From NCBI GenBank assembly GCA_900545345.1, contig UQYQ01000017.1, positions 1 through 54,529 on the forward strand: a DNA stretch of 54,529 bases, in the 5' to 3' direction. The position numbers were made by a program, and so were the translations under genes. This DNA is from an uncultured Ruminococcus sp. (GTDB lineage Bacteria; Bacillota; Clostridia; Oscillospirales; Ruminococcaceae). Below the pieces are notes generated by a model. That model was not told the origin of the DNA. It did no database searches and saw only the letters and a program-made list of their open reading frames with translations. Shown in pieces: positions 7,440 to 16,098 of the stretch. The first letter of the stretch is position 1. Each line of letters opens with the position of its first letter.

Positions 7440-7445
7440 TGCATT

Positions 7446-8276
7446 TTATAAATCAAGCTGCTCAATTTTATTTCTTTGAATATCTTTTGATGTCTTTGTA
7501 TATATTCTTGTTGTTTCAATTGAACTGTGTCCGAGAATATCAGCTAAATCAACAATATTATGATAAGTGTCCATATAAACCCTGGCAAACATATGACGAA
7601 AGTTGTGCGGGAATACTTTATCTTTATCTATTCCGCAGGCATTGGCAATTCTTTTTAAATTACGCCAAACAACCGAAGGATTAATCGGTGCTGTACCTTT
7701 TTTGTTAAGAAAAACCGAACCGCCTTTAATACAGCAGAATTTACAATAAGAAATAAGCTGTGCCCTCAAAGTTTTAGGAATAAGAATCGTCCTTAGTTTT
7801 CCTTTAAACAAAACTTCTGCACAACTGTCAATTATAGATTCATATGTAATAAATTTTAATTCACCGACACGAATACCCATGCTGCCGAGACATCTCATAA
7901 TAACATACCATTTAACATTTTCTGATTTTTTTGCATAATCAAGCATTGCATGATATTCCTCCGCTGAAAACTCATAATCAGAAAAATATGACCGCTGGCA
8001 CTTAATAAGAGATACACATAAATCTTTTCTTCCGCACCATGATAAATAATGATTAACAGATATTAAATAAGAATTAACCGTTGCACTTTTATACCGTTTA
8101 ATAAGTGTATTCTTATATTCATTTACTGCTTTATAATCAATTGTGTTTGCACCCATCGCAGCATTAAAACGCTCGCTGTCACGAAGATATTTTATGACAG
8201 TTTTTTCACTAAGCTCTTTTTTTATAAGAAACTCACGATACAGTTCTTTATTAGCATTAAAATTATTAATTTGCAT
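7446..8276 (-). CDS. Tyrosine recombinase (XerC/XerD/phage-integrase family), likely invertase of the adjacent switch
   Basis: 276 aa, with GAGGAG 8-9 nt before the ATG. Residues ~1-100 form the SAM-like core-binding domain (LIKKELSEKTVIKYLRDSERF). The catalytic domain shows Arg136 (GIRVGEL), Lys160, His224 and Arg227 (PHNFRH), His250 (LGHSS) and nucleophile Tyr259 (RIYTKTS). These enzymes cut and rejoin DNA at short inverted-arm sites; depending on site orientation they integrate, excise or invert. The gene stop directly abuts the right inverted repeat, and no phage structural genes, excisionase or att-flanked element are seen. Inversion of 7309-7416 is therefore its likeliest job, as with RecV-type switches of Clostridioides. 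In the OFF state the rightward promoter would produce antisense RNA to it. Confidence 0.9.
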   Translation of the reverse strand: MQINNFNANKELYREFLIKKELSEKTVIKYLRDSERFNAAMGANTIDYKAVNEYKNTLIKRYKSATVNSYLISVNHYLSWCGRKDLCVSLIKCQRSYFSDYEFSAEEYHAMLDYAKKSENVKWYVIMRCLGSMGIRVGELKFITYESIIDSCAEVLFKGKLRTILIPKTLRAQLISYCKFCCIKGGSVFLNKKGTAPINPSVVWRNLKRIANACGIDKDKVFPHNFRHMFARVYMDTYHNIVDLADILGHSSIETTRIYTKTSKDIQRNKIEQLDL

Positions 8277-8458
8277 GAGAAAAACTCCTCTGATATTTAT
8301 TCTAAATTCTCGAGAAGTTTAGTCACATTTGTACATCATCATTATATAATATTTTTTGGTAAAATGCAACAGTTTTTGGTGAAAATTAGACTTAAAACTT
8401 ATTTATATCATAAATATTATATATCTGAGGCTTGTATACAATCAGTTATGAGTATAAA

Positions 8459-8493
8459 AGAAAGACCTGCCATATTTAATGGCAGGTCTTTCT
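8459..8493 (-). terminator. Rho-independent terminator of hsp20
   Basis: A 14-bp perfect stem (core AAAGACCTGCCA) with a 7-nt AT loop, 31 nt beyond the hsp20 stop. On the - strand it is followed by TCTTTTAT-type U-rich sequence. The remaining DNA between 8277 and 8458 shows no gene. Confidence 0.85.
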
Positions 8494-8524
8494 GAAAAGT
8501 ATAAGGAAGTATTGTAATAAAATA

Positions 8525-8959
8525 TTATTTGATTTCCAGTCTTCTTGATTCAGGCTCTGTTTTAGCCTTCTTAGGCAAATCAAGAGTCAGAATTCCGTTT
8601 TTATATTCTGCTGAAATAGCATTAGCATCAATATTTGAAATATCATAACTTCTTTGATATGAGCCAAAAGAACGCTCTCTGCAAATATATTTACCGTCTT
8701 TATCCTTATCTTCACTCTCAGAGTTATGAGATGCAGTCAAAGTTAAACGATCGCCTTTTATATCAATATTGATATCTTCTTTAGAAAAACCAGGCAGCTC
8801 AGCTTCAAGAACAAATTTGTCTCCCTTATCGCAAATGTCAGTCCTGCATGCCTTTAAATCATTTGTTGATTTAGTACCCCAAAAGTCTTTTTCAAATTCA
8901 TGAAAAACATTGAATAAATCATATGTGCTTCTTTCAAATGGTGTTAATCCGTATAACAT
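8525..8959 (-). CDS. hsp20: Small heat-shock protein, Hsp20/alpha-crystallin family
   Basis: 144 aa, usual length for bacterial Hsp20. Residues ~35-135 form the alpha-crystallin domain (DKGDKFVLEAELPGFSKEDI, then AEYKNGILTLDLPK), followed by a short tail ending RRLEIK, the I-x-I-like motif used for oligomer assembly. It is an ATP-independent cytoplasmic holdase that binds unfolding proteins and passes them to DnaK/ClpB. AAGGAGG precedes the ATG. A CIRCE operator lies 168 bp upstream, implying HrcA-type heat control. Monocistronic, with its own terminator. Confidence 0.95.
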   Translation of the reverse strand: MLYGLTPFERSTYDLFNVFHEFEKDFWGTKSTNDLKACRTDICDKGDKFVLEAELPGFSKEDINIDIKGDRLTLTASHNSESEDKDKDGKYICRERSFGSYQRSYDISNIDANAISAEYKNGILTLDLPKKAKTEPESRRLEIK

Positions 8960-9126
8960 AATTAATTCCTCCTTAGAATTCTCATTAATATTGTTTTCTT
9001 TTTTGTTATTTGTATACGTTGTTTAAATATACTTGTTCATTGGTATCACTTCTTTTCTTTCAACAACTATATAATATTCGATATTTATGTTGAAATTGTG
9101 ATAATATTATGTTCAAAGTGTAAAAT

Positions 9127-9153
9127 TTAGCACTCTTTATATAAGAGTGCTAG
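9127..9153. promoter_or_regulatory. CIRCE operator (HrcA binding site) upstream of hsp20
   Basis: TTAGCACTC-N9-GAGTGCTAG matches the CIRCE consensus TTAGCACTC-N9-GAGTGCTAA at 17 of 18 arm positions. A further half-site, AAGTGCTAA, lies at 9168-9176 and overlaps the sigE stop. HrcA represses class I heat-shock genes through CIRCE. Placing it before hsp20 rather than groE or dnaK is less common. Confidence 0.85.
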
Positions 9154-9171
9154 CGTGCAACTTTTTAAGTG

Positions 9172-9888
9172 CTAACATATTTTTTCTAGATTTTCTCTTA
9201 TGTTTTTAAGAATTCGTTTTTCAAGTCTTGATATATATGACTGAGAGATTCCCACAATATCTGCAACTTCCTTTTGCGTCATTTCTTTTTCACCTAAAAG
9301 CCCAAAACGCATTTTCATTATTTGCTTTTCTCTTTCTTGAAGTTTATCAATTTCAATTAATACAAGTTCACGCTCAACTTCATTTTCAATTCCTCTTATT
9401 ACTATATCTTCATCAGTACCGAGAATATCTGAAAGCAAAAGTTCATTTCCGTCCCAGTCAACATTCAATGGTTCATCGATTGAAATGTCATTTCGATACT
9501 GATTTGATTTCCGCAAAAACATTAATATTTCATTTTCAATGCAGCGTGACGCATATGTAGCAAGCTTTATGTTTTTATCTACCTGAAAAGTATTTACAGC
9601 TTTAATCAGTCCAATAGTCCCTATTGAAATCAAATCTTCAATGCCTATACCTGTTGATTCAAACTTTTTTGCTATATAAACAACGAGTCTTAAATTGTGA
9701 ACAATTAAAGTTTCTCTTCCCCTTTTGTCGTTATTTTTTATTTGCTCAAAAGCTTTTTGCTCTTCCTTTGCCGTCAGCGGCGGCGGTAGGGATTCTGAAC
9801 CGTTTATATAGTTTATGAATTTTCTGTTTCTATTTAAAAATACAGTAATCCTGCTGAATATTTTATTTATAATTAAACCGAGTCTCAT
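9172..9888 (-). CDS. sigE: Sporulation sigma factor sigma-E (precursor)
   Basis: 238 aa. It has a membrane-associating pro-sequence of about 28 residues, then the diagnostic GSESLPPPL stretch, sigma region 2 (LRLVVYIAKKFESTGIGIEDLISIG), region 3 and region 4 with the helix-turn-helix (MTQKEVADIVGISQSYISRLEKR). Sigma-E directs mother-cell transcription early in sporulation after the pro-sequence is removed by SpoIIGA, encoded 18 nt upstream in the same operon. AAAGGAG precedes the ATG. Its stop overlaps a CIRCE half-site, so hsp20 control elements begin where sigE ends. Region 4 is complete and the length is normal. Confidence 0.95.
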   Translation of the reverse strand: MRLGLIINKIFSRITVFLNRNRKFINYINGSESLPPPLTAKEEQKAFEQIKNNDKRGRETLIVHNLRLVVYIAKKFESTGIGIEDLISIGTIGLIKAVNTFQVDKNIKLATYASRCIENEILMFLRKSNQYRNDISIDEPLNVDWDGNELLLSDILGTDEDIVIRGIENEVERELVLIEIDKLQEREKQIMKMRFGLLGEKEMTQKEVADIVGISQSYISRLEKRILKNIRENLEKIC

Positions 9889-9906
9889 ATTCCTTCTCCT
9901 TTAAAT

Positions 9907-10746
9907 CTAACTTAAAATGCTTGGGTTAAATATTGCCTGATGTTCTTCTTTTTCGCTCTCAATAATACCTATGCAAACTCTTACATTTTTCGATTTACCG
10001 CTTCCGTCAGTTATCTTTACTTCTTTCATGGATTTAATAGGTATAAGATTCCTCCCTGAAATCGTAGAAAAAGGTATAAGTCTAAAACCGGTATTTACAT
10101 TCTGATTTAAAAGTTCATTATATAAACCGACAAGTTCATTGCTTTTGCAAATTATTACTGACCGTCCTGAAAAATAATCGTACAAATTATTTCCGGTATC
10201 AACTATTCCCTCAAACGAATAATCTTTATTAAATAAATTGAAAGAAATTTTATATACACCCGTTTGATTTCTTCTGTTAATTAAAAAGTAATCGGCTATT
10301 GTCATTATAAAATAAACTAAAATAGTAACTATAATAAGCAATATCAATGAAACATCAAAATACACAGTAAAATTTTTGACATATATCATTTTCCCTCGTG
10401 TAAGCTTCCACACAGCAAAACAAAGTCCGGTAAAAATGATATTCACAAGTATATATGTAAGAGAAAACTTAAGCATATCATATTTATCTTTTGCAAATCC
10501 GCATACAAGAATTATTATAATGACTGCAATCAGCTTTAACAAAGTAATTATTAAATCGTTTATCGGAAGCAAAATTAATAGTGATGATATTCCGCCGATA
10601 ACCGATCCGAAAGCTATCCGCCTTGCTTTAGCTTTAATATGAAAAATCAAACTCAGAATTTTAATAAAAAAATATGTAAGATATATATTGACTATCATCA
10701 AAACATCTGCATAAACACATTTCAACAGCCTCACCCCACGCTTCAT
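9907..10746 (-). CDS. spoIIGA: Sigma-E processing peptidase SpoIIGA
   Basis: 279 aa. The N-terminal ~155 residues hold about five transmembrane segments. The C-terminal domain is an aspartic-protease half with the active-site Asp in IVDTGNNLYDYF at residue 183, the position of the catalytic Asp in Bacillus subtilis. It cleaves pro-sigma-E in the mother cell in response to SpoIIR. It sits directly upstream of sigE, as in other spore-formers. The start is uncertain: the ATG at 10746 has no good ribosome-binding site, and by alignment with B. subtilis a TTG seven codons later is equally plausible, behind a GGTGAGG stretch that is rather close to it. Confidence 0.9.
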   Translation of the reverse strand: MKRGVRLLKCVYADVLMIVNIYLTYFFIKILSLIFHIKAKARRIAFGSVIGGISSLLILLPINDLIITLLKLIAVIIIILVCGFAKDKYDMLKFSLTYILVNIIFTGLCFAVWKLTRGKMIYVKNFTVYFDVSLILLIIVTILVYFIMTIADYFLINRRNQTGVYKISFNLFNKDYSFEGIVDTGNNLYDYFSGRSVIICKSNELVGLYNELLNQNVNTGFRLIPFSTISGRNLIPIKSMKEVKITDGSGKSKNVRVCIGIIESEKEEHQAIFNPSILS

Positions 10747-10796
10747 AATTATTATAATCCAAGCTATTCAATAAAAATGTCGATTTTAAAAGCAAA

Positions 10797-10833
10797 AAAA
10801 ATGCACCCGCAATTTTTTTGCAGATGCATTTTT
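10797..10833 (-). terminator. Rho-independent terminator after the M18 aminopeptidase gene
   Basis: Arms AAAAATGCACCCGCAA and TTGCAGATGCATTTTT pair with two mismatches around a 5-nt T loop, 11 nt past the aminopeptidase stop. On the - strand a TTTTTTT run follows. Confidence 0.75.
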
Positions 10834-10843
10834 AACAGTTTAA

Positions 10844-12244
10844 TTAATCTTCAATAAAAACCTTAAATGCCTTATATGCCATATAAGTATCAATCTTTGA
10901 TGTTATTTCAAAAGGTGCGTGCATTGAAAGTACGGGAACGCCCACATCTATTACATCAATATTAAGGTTTGCTATATATTGTGCAACAGTTCCGCCGCCG
11001 CCTAAATCAACCTTTCCCAGTTCGCCTGTCTGCCAGATAACATTCTTGCTATCTAAAAGATTTCTTACTCTGGCAACAAATTCAGCCGAAGCATCTGAAG
11101 TTCCCGATTTTCCTCTGGCACCGGTAAATTTGGTTACACAAACTCCGTAATTGATTTTTGAAGCATTTCTGATTTCCAAAACATCAGGGAAAGTAGGGTC
11201 AAAAGCCGCATTTACATCAGCTGATAAACATTCAGACGATGAGATAACCTGTGTTGGATTTCCTCCGAGCTTTTGAGCCAAATCAAAAATAAAATATTTC
11301 AGATAAGAACTGTTAAGACCGGTATTACCGTCACTTCCTGTTTCCTCTTTATCAGTTAAAACAGTAATGGCAGTCTTCTTAGGGACACCATTGCAATCTA
11401 AAAGAGCTTTAAGTGCTGTATATGCACAAACTCTGTCATCCTGACCATATGACCCTATCATACTTCTGTCAAATCCAATATCACGAGCCTTGAATGAAGG
11501 CACAGCTTCAAGCTCTGCAGATATAAAATCTTCTTCGACGATGCCGTATTTTTTATTGAGGATACTGATAATATTAAGCTTAACCATTTCTGACTCTTTA
11601 TCATCATTAAAAGGTCTTGAGCCAATAAGTATATTTAGTTCTTCACCCTTAACACCTTCTGAGAGTGTTCTCTTCATTTGCTGTGAAGCTAAATGCGGAA
11701 GCAAGTCACAAACGCAAAAAACAGGGTCGTTCTCATCTTCACCTATATTAACGGAAATTTTTTCGTTCTTTGAATTGATAATTACTCCGTGAAGTGAAAG
11801 AGGAATTGCAGTCCACTGATACTTTTTAATTCCTCCGTAATAGTGAGTTTTGAAAAAACCTATTTCATTATCTTCATACAGAGGATTTTGCTTCAAATCA
11901 AGACGAGGAGAATCAATGTGAGCAGCATTAATTCTAAAACCTTCATTAGCATCGTCGCTTCCTATTATCGCTGCAATTATAGCCTTGCCGCGATTATTTA
12001 TATAAATCTTGTCGCCCGGCTTTAAATCATCTTCAAAATTATATTCTTTATAACCATTCTCTTCTAAAAGCTTTATTGATTCACATACTGCTTCTCTTTC
12101 GGTTTTAGCACTGTCAAGAAACTTCATATAATTCGTGCAAAAATCATCTGCTTGTTTTATTTCCTCATCTGACATAATAAAAACTGCATTTTTCTTTTTG
12201 CTGAACAGTTCTTTTTTTAAATCTTTAACTTTTGATTCTGACAT
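10844..12244 (-). CDS. M18-family zinc aminopeptidase
   Basis: About 466 aa if translation starts at the ATG at 12244 (MSESK), which has GGAAAGGATGA upstream; the ATG at 12253 overlaps that site. M18 enzymes are cytosolic dinuclear zinc aminopeptidases, often preferring acidic or hydrophobic N-terminal residues, and form large dodecamers. Recognisable blocks: AAHIDSPRLDLKQNPLYED (first zinc His and linker), DDRVCAYTAL, DKEETGSDGNTG (catalytic Glu pair), and SMHAPFEITSKIDTY near the C-terminus (zinc His). Full length for the family. It is the last gene of the leftward prfA operon, 18 nt after the transglycosylase. Confidence 0.9.
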   Translation of the reverse strand: MSESKVKDLKKELFSKKKNAVFIMSDEEIKQADDFCTNYMKFLDSAKTEREAVCESIKLLEENGYKEYNFEDDLKPGDKIYINNRGKAIIAAIIGSDDANEGFRINAAHIDSPRLDLKQNPLYEDNEIGFFKTHYYGGIKKYQWTAIPLSLHGVIINSKNEKISVNIGEDENDPVFCVCDLLPHLASQQMKRTLSEGVKGEELNILIGSRPFNDDKESEMVKLNIISILNKKYGIVEEDFISAELEAVPSFKARDIGFDRSMIGSYGQDDRVCAYTALKALLDCNGVPKKTAITVLTDKEETGSDGNTGLNSSYLKYFIFDLAQKLGGNPTQVISSSECLSADVNAAFDPTFPDVLEIRNASKINYGVCVTKFTGARGKSGTSDASAEFVARVRNLLDSKNVIWQTGELGKVDLGGGGTVAQYIANLNIDVIDVGVPVLSMHAPFEITSKIDTYMAYKAFKVFIED

Positions 12245-12262
12245 TAAAATCATCCTTTCCCG

Positions 12263-12841
12263 TCATCTATATAATTTATTATATTCTTTATACGCATTTA
12301 TAACCTTGTTTATGTAATGGCTTGTGTCTGAAAAGTTATCGGGAATATTATCCAAGTTCAAATCATCTTTGTCAAGAATTTTCTCATCAAGCCATCTTTG
12401 CACTTCGGTCATTCCTGCATGATATGCTGCAATAGTCAGCTCATATGAACCAAATTGCTTGTACAAATAAGACAAATACCAAGACCCATACATAATATTA
12501 TATTCGGGCGTATACATATCCGAATATTCAAGCTCTAAATCGTTTTCGATTTTATTGTTGACCTCTTCATAAGCTATTGGCATAAGCTGCATTAATCCAA
12601 CAGCACCAACATTTGACTCAGCATCCGGATTAAAACCGCTTTCAGTTTTGATTACAGAATATATGAAGTTTTCATCTATATTATATTCTTCACTGTATTT
12701 TTCAACATATTCAGAATATTTTTTCGGATAAACATACTTTTTTAAAATAAAAGGAGAAGCTTTATAAAAAACAAAAACCAATACAGCAAAAAATAATAAA
12801 AGAATAAAGAATCCTTTTCCTCTATGTTTCTTTTTTGCCAT
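12263..12841 (-). CDS. Membrane-anchored lytic transglycosylase, SLT type
   Basis: 192 aa. A basic N-terminus is followed by a transmembrane anchor at ~11-33, then an SLT domain: catalytic Glu67 in TESGFNP, then VGAVGLMQLMP and AAYHAGMTEVQRWL. It cleaves the MurNAc-GlcNAc bond of peptidoglycan with formation of 1,6-anhydro-MurNAc, acting outside the membrane. Its start overlaps the end of coaE by 20 nt, so the two are translationally coupled. Family assignment is secure; a role in growth versus sporulation cannot be told. Confidence 0.9.
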   Translation of the reverse strand: MAKKKHRGKGFFILLLFFAVLVFVFYKASPFILKKYVYPKKYSEYVEKYSEEYNIDENFIYSVIKTESGFNPDAESNVGAVGLMQLMPIAYEEVNNKIENDLELEYSDMYTPEYNIMYGSWYLSYLYKQFGSYELTIAAYHAGMTEVQRWLDEKILDKDDLNLDNIPDNFSDTSHYINKVINAYKEYNKLYR

Positions 12842-13433
12842 AGTAAAACTCCTTAATTTTTTGCACAGTATTAATAGCTTTATTTATCAAATCCCGCTCA
12901 ATGCTATTGTTTTCAATTAAAAAATCACTGTTCTTTTTGAAAAAACATTCAGACTTTTGTGAAGAAAACCTTTTTCTGGCTTCACACTCTGAAATATTGT
13001 CACGCTTAATTATGCGATAAAGTCTTAAATCCTCTCTTGAAACAACACTGACTATCTTATCACAGCAGGCATTTAAACCGCTTTCAAAAAGAGTCGGTGC
13101 ATCAATTAAAATAATACTGTTATCACTGAATTCGCTGATGCGTCGGTTAATTTCTCGAATTATATATGGATATGTGATTGAAGTCAATTTTTCGAGCTCT
13201 TTTCTGTCCGAAAAAACAAGTGAAGCTAATTTTCTTCGATTTAATATACCTTTTTCAAAGTAATCAGAAAAAACAGCTTTAAGTTTTGACAGACATTCTT
13301 TATTTTCTGTTGTTACATACCGAGAAATCAAATCTGCATTTATAATATTAAAACCGTTCTTCTCAAAAGTTTTAGATACAGTTGTTTTACCCGCTCCGCT
13401 TTGTCCGGTAAGTCCGACAATATATGGCTTCAA
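12822..13433 (-). CDS. coaE: Dephospho-CoA kinase
   Basis: 203 aa. P-loop GQSGAGKT at residues 10-17, then NADLISRYV, and the lid region with VSREDLRLYRIIKRD. It phosphorylates the ribose 3'-OH of dephospho-CoA, the last step of coenzyme A synthesis, in the cytoplasm. The ATG directly follows the tsaC stop, and its 3' end overlaps the transglycosylase gene, so it is inside a tightly packed operon. Length is normal. Confidence 0.93.
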   Translation of the reverse strand: MKPYIVGLTGQSGAGKTTVSKTFEKNGFNIINADLISRYVTTENKECLSKLKAVFSDYFEKGILNRRKLASLVFSDRKELEKLTSITYPYIIREINRRISEFSDNSIILIDAPTLFESGLNACCDKIVSVVSREDLRLYRIIKRDNISECEARKRFSSQKSECFFKKNSDFLIENNSIERDLINKAINTVQKIKEFYYGKKET

Positions 13434-14450
13434 TCAATCACCTTCTTTTATCACCTTAAAAGCCGCAGCACGAAGCATTCTGTTATATACGGCAAGCCCG
13501 ATACCGTCTAGCTGAGGACATCTTGCATAAACTCTTTCAGCACCGATTTTGTCAAGCTCTCTAAGAACCGCAAAAACTCTTTCGGCCTGCTGCTCGCTAT
13601 TATCACCGTATTTTATAGCCTTAATTTCATTTGATATGTTATCACTGTCAAAAATCAATGCATATGTCCCGTCTGAATTGTGTTTAGATACATATTCTTC
13701 AAAAAACTCAACCGAACCGCTCACAAGCGTTACATCAGCTTTAGGCGAATAATGTTTATACTTCATACCGGGTGATTTTACTTTCGTATTATTTGAAATC
13801 ACTTCAAGAACGCCTTTGTCGATTATTACATTCGGAGTAACAGTCTTTAAATCCTCAACAGAAACCTTACCGGGTCTTAATAACCTAATTATATCATTTT
13901 CAATTGAAATTACTGTCGATTCAACACCGACTGAACAGCTTCCCCCGTCTAAAATTGCGGGAATACTGCCGGTCATATCATCAAAAACATGAGAAGCTGT
14001 TGTGGGACTTGGGCTTCCCGATAAATTAGCAGACGGTGCCGCAAGCGGAAATCCGCTTGCCATAATAAGTTTTCTTGCAACCTCATTTGACGGAAATCTT
14101 ATACCCACTGTATCAAGTCCTCCGCTTGTGATCATAGGAATTTTATCACTTTTGGGGAAAACAACTGTAATAGGACCCGGCCAGAATTTTTCACACACTT
14201 TAATTCCCATCTCAGGTGTATCTAAAACTAACTCTTTCAACATTGAAATATCAGCAATATGCACAATCAGCGGATTGTCGGCAGGACGCTTTTTTGCCTT
14301 AAAAATCTTTTTTACAGCATACTCATCAAATGCGTTTGCCGCAAGTCCGTATACGGTTTCTGTCGGCATACCGACAACCTCACCTTTTTTTAAAAGCTCG
14401 GCACAGTATTGTATGTTTGCATCAGTTGGTGTTAAAACTTCCGTTTTCAT
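13434..14450 (-). CDS. tsaC: L-threonylcarbamoyladenylate synthase (Sua5/YwlC type)
   Basis: 338 aa, the long Sua5 form. Residues ~10-200 form the YrdC-like catalytic domain (MPTETVYGLAANA, KAKKRPADNPLIVHI, SGSPSPTTASHV). Residues ~230-338 form the Sua5 C-terminal domain, preceded by the SPGMKYKHYSPKAD linker that covers the active site. It makes threonylcarbamoyl-AMP from Thr, bicarbonate and ATP for t6A37 of ANN-decoding tRNAs. It lies 20 nt downstream of prfA, a common neighbourhood in Firmicutes. Confidence 0.93.
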   Translation of the reverse strand: MKTEVLTPTDANIQYCAELLKKGEVVGMPTETVYGLAANAFDEYAVKKIFKAKKRPADNPLIVHIADISMLKELVLDTPEMGIKVCEKFWPGPITVVFPKSDKIPMITSGGLDTVGIRFPSNEVARKLIMASGFPLAAPSANLSGSPSPTTASHVFDDMTGSIPAILDGGSCSVGVESTVISIENDIIRLLRPGKVSVEDLKTVTPNVIIDKGVLEVISNNTKVKSPGMKYKHYSPKADVTLVSGSVEFFEEYVSKHNSDGTYALIFDSDNISNEIKAIKYGDNSEQQAERVFAVLRELDKIGAERVYARCPQLDGIGLAVYNRMLRAAAFKVIKEGD

Positions 14451-14470
14451 AAAATGCTCATCTCGGTTTC

Positions 14471-15556
14471 TTATAAATTGCCTTCCTCCTGCATTGAAAG
14501 CTTTGCTGCCTGGTCAGCTGTAGCTAATGCATCGATTACTTCGTCCATATTTCCGTTTAAAAATTGTTCAAGTCTGTAAATCGTAAGTCCGATTCTATGC
14601 TCGGAAACTCTTCCTTCAGGATAGTTGTATGTTCTTATTCTTTCAGAACGGTCGCCTGTTCCGACCTGAGAACGCCGTACTGCTGCAATTTCGGTTTCCT
14701 GGGCCCTTTGCTGTTCTTCGTAAAGCTTTGAACGCAACACCTTCAATGCCTTTTCTTTGTTCTTATGCTGGCTTCGCTCATCCTGACATTCAACAACAAG
14801 ACCTGTTGGAAGATATGTTATCCTTACAGCTGATTCTGTTTTATTTATGTGCTGTCCGCCTGCTCCTGAAGCTCTGAAAACATCAATTTTCAAATCAGTT
14901 GCTTCATTTATTTCAAACTCAACATCATCTGCCTCAGGCAAAACAGCAACTGTTACCGTCGATGTATGAACTCTTCCCTGAGACTCGGTTTCAGGGACTC
15001 TCTGAACTCTGTGCACACCGCTTTCATACTTGAGTCTTGAATATGCACCTTCACCCTGAATGCTGAACGATATTTCTTTATATCCGCCAAGCTCAGTTTC
15101 ATTTGCACTTAAAACTTCAATCTTCCAGCCTTTGCTCTCAGAATACATTGTATACATTCTGTAAAGAGAATTTGCAAAAAGTGAAGCTTCTTCACCGCCT
15201 GCACCGCCTCTTATCTCAATAATGACATTCTTATCATCATTAGGGTCTTTTGGCAAAAGAAGAATTTTAAGTTCTTCTGTCAAAACCTCTTCCTGCTCTT
15301 TTGATTCATCATACTGAAGCTGAACCATTTCTTTAAAATCCTTTTCGAGACCTCCTGCATCCAAAAGCTCAACAGCTTCATCAAAAGACGCTTTTGCCTT
15401 TTTATACTCCCTGAATTTTTCAATTATAGGAGTAATATTTTTATACTCCTTCATAAGAGATGTATATAAAGCCTGATCATTTATAATATCAGGGTCCATG
15501 AGCTTGTTGTTAATTTCTTCGTATCTTTCTTCTAACGCTTTTAGCTTTTCAAACAT
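14471..15556 (-). CDS. prfA: Peptide chain release factor 1
   Basis: 361 aa. The codon-recognition motif PET is at 188-190, as expected for RF1 (UAA/UAG), and the catalytic GGQ at 233-235 in SGAGGQHINKT. Residues 112-125 carry the GGAGGEEA block. It releases the finished peptide from peptidyl-tRNA in the ribosomal A site. Together with tsaC it forms part of the DUF951-prfA-tsaC-coaE operon. Full length. Confidence 0.96.
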   Translation of the reverse strand: MFEKLKALEERYEEINNKLMDPDIINDQALYTSLMKEYKNITPIIEKFREYKKAKASFDEAVELLDAGGLEKDFKEMVQLQYDESKEQEEVLTEELKILLLPKDPNDDKNVIIEIRGGAGGEEASLFANSLYRMYTMYSESKGWKIEVLSANETELGGYKEISFSIQGEGAYSRLKYESGVHRVQRVPETESQGRVHTSTVTVAVLPEADDVEFEINEATDLKIDVFRASGAGGQHINKTESAVRITYLPTGLVVECQDERSQHKNKEKALKVLRSKLYEEQQRAQETEIAAVRRSQVGTGDRSERIRTYNYPEGRVSEHRIGLTIYRLEQFLNGNMDEVIDALATADQAAKLSMQEEGNL

Positions 15557-15610
15557 AAATAATTCTCCTAATTGATAATTTGTTTCTGATATAAATAATT
15601 AATAAAACAG

Positions 15611-15808
15611 CTATGTTTCTTCTTCCCTGATAACTGATTTTATATTCTTTTCTGCTTTAGAGCGTGCAACCATAAACTCCCGTCCGCAGCCTACACACCT
15701 AAGTTTAAAATCCATTCCCGAACGCAAAACAAACATCTTATTTTCACCGCATGGATGCTTCTTTTTCATAATCAAAATGTCATTGGGTCTAATATCCGTA
15801 ACAATCAC
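15611..15808 (-). CDS. DUF951-family small zinc-ribbon-like protein
   Basis: 65 aa. Typical DUF951: begins with IRPNDILIMKKKHPCG, with further cysteines in CVGCGREFM, giving C-x(n)-CxxC suitable for one metal ion. It is common in Firmicutes, function unknown, possibly nucleic-acid binding. First gene of the leftward operon, with a sigma-A promoter about 90 bp upstream. Confidence 0.88.
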   Translation of the reverse strand: MIVTDIRPNDILIMKKKHPCGENKMFVLRSGMDFKLRCVGCGREFMVARSKAEKNIKSVIREEET

Positions 15809-15897
15809 TCCAATCCCAAAAGTTCAAGACGCAAAATTCTGATTTAAACTTTTCCGCTGACAAATCACTATCCAGATAAGAATTAATCTAAGAAATT

Positions 15898-15926
15898 AGT
15901 ATAACATAACTTTGCCGAAAAAGCAA
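15898..15926 (-). promoter_or_regulatory. Sigma-A promoter of the DUF951-prfA-tsaC-coaE operon
   Basis: TTGCTT-N17-TATACT on the - strand, with the start of transcription near 15891 and a leader of about 83 nt before the DUF951 ATG. The remaining intergenic DNA to 16095 shows no gene. Confidence 0.65.
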
Positions 15927-16098
15927 ATCCTCTCATTTATCTCATATTTTATCAAAATGCATAATTAAGTTTTACAGTTCATATGAATTAGATATATAAC
16001 CTTTATGTAATGTTAAAAATAAAAACCAAACATTTAATCCGGACTACTAAATCATAATATACTAAAAGTCTAAACTTTAAGGAAGGAATGACAACTTG

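Noticed and set aside
7446..8276. Recombinase as integrase of a prophage or integrative element
   Set aside because: No structural, excision or conjugation genes and no direct att repeats around the region were seen; the inverted sites next to the gene fit inversion better. Not fully excluded.
14002..14523. 173-aa rightward open frame opposite tsaC
   Set aside because: Lies wholly antisense to the well-supported tsaC and the end of prfA, with no ribosome-binding site or family motif.
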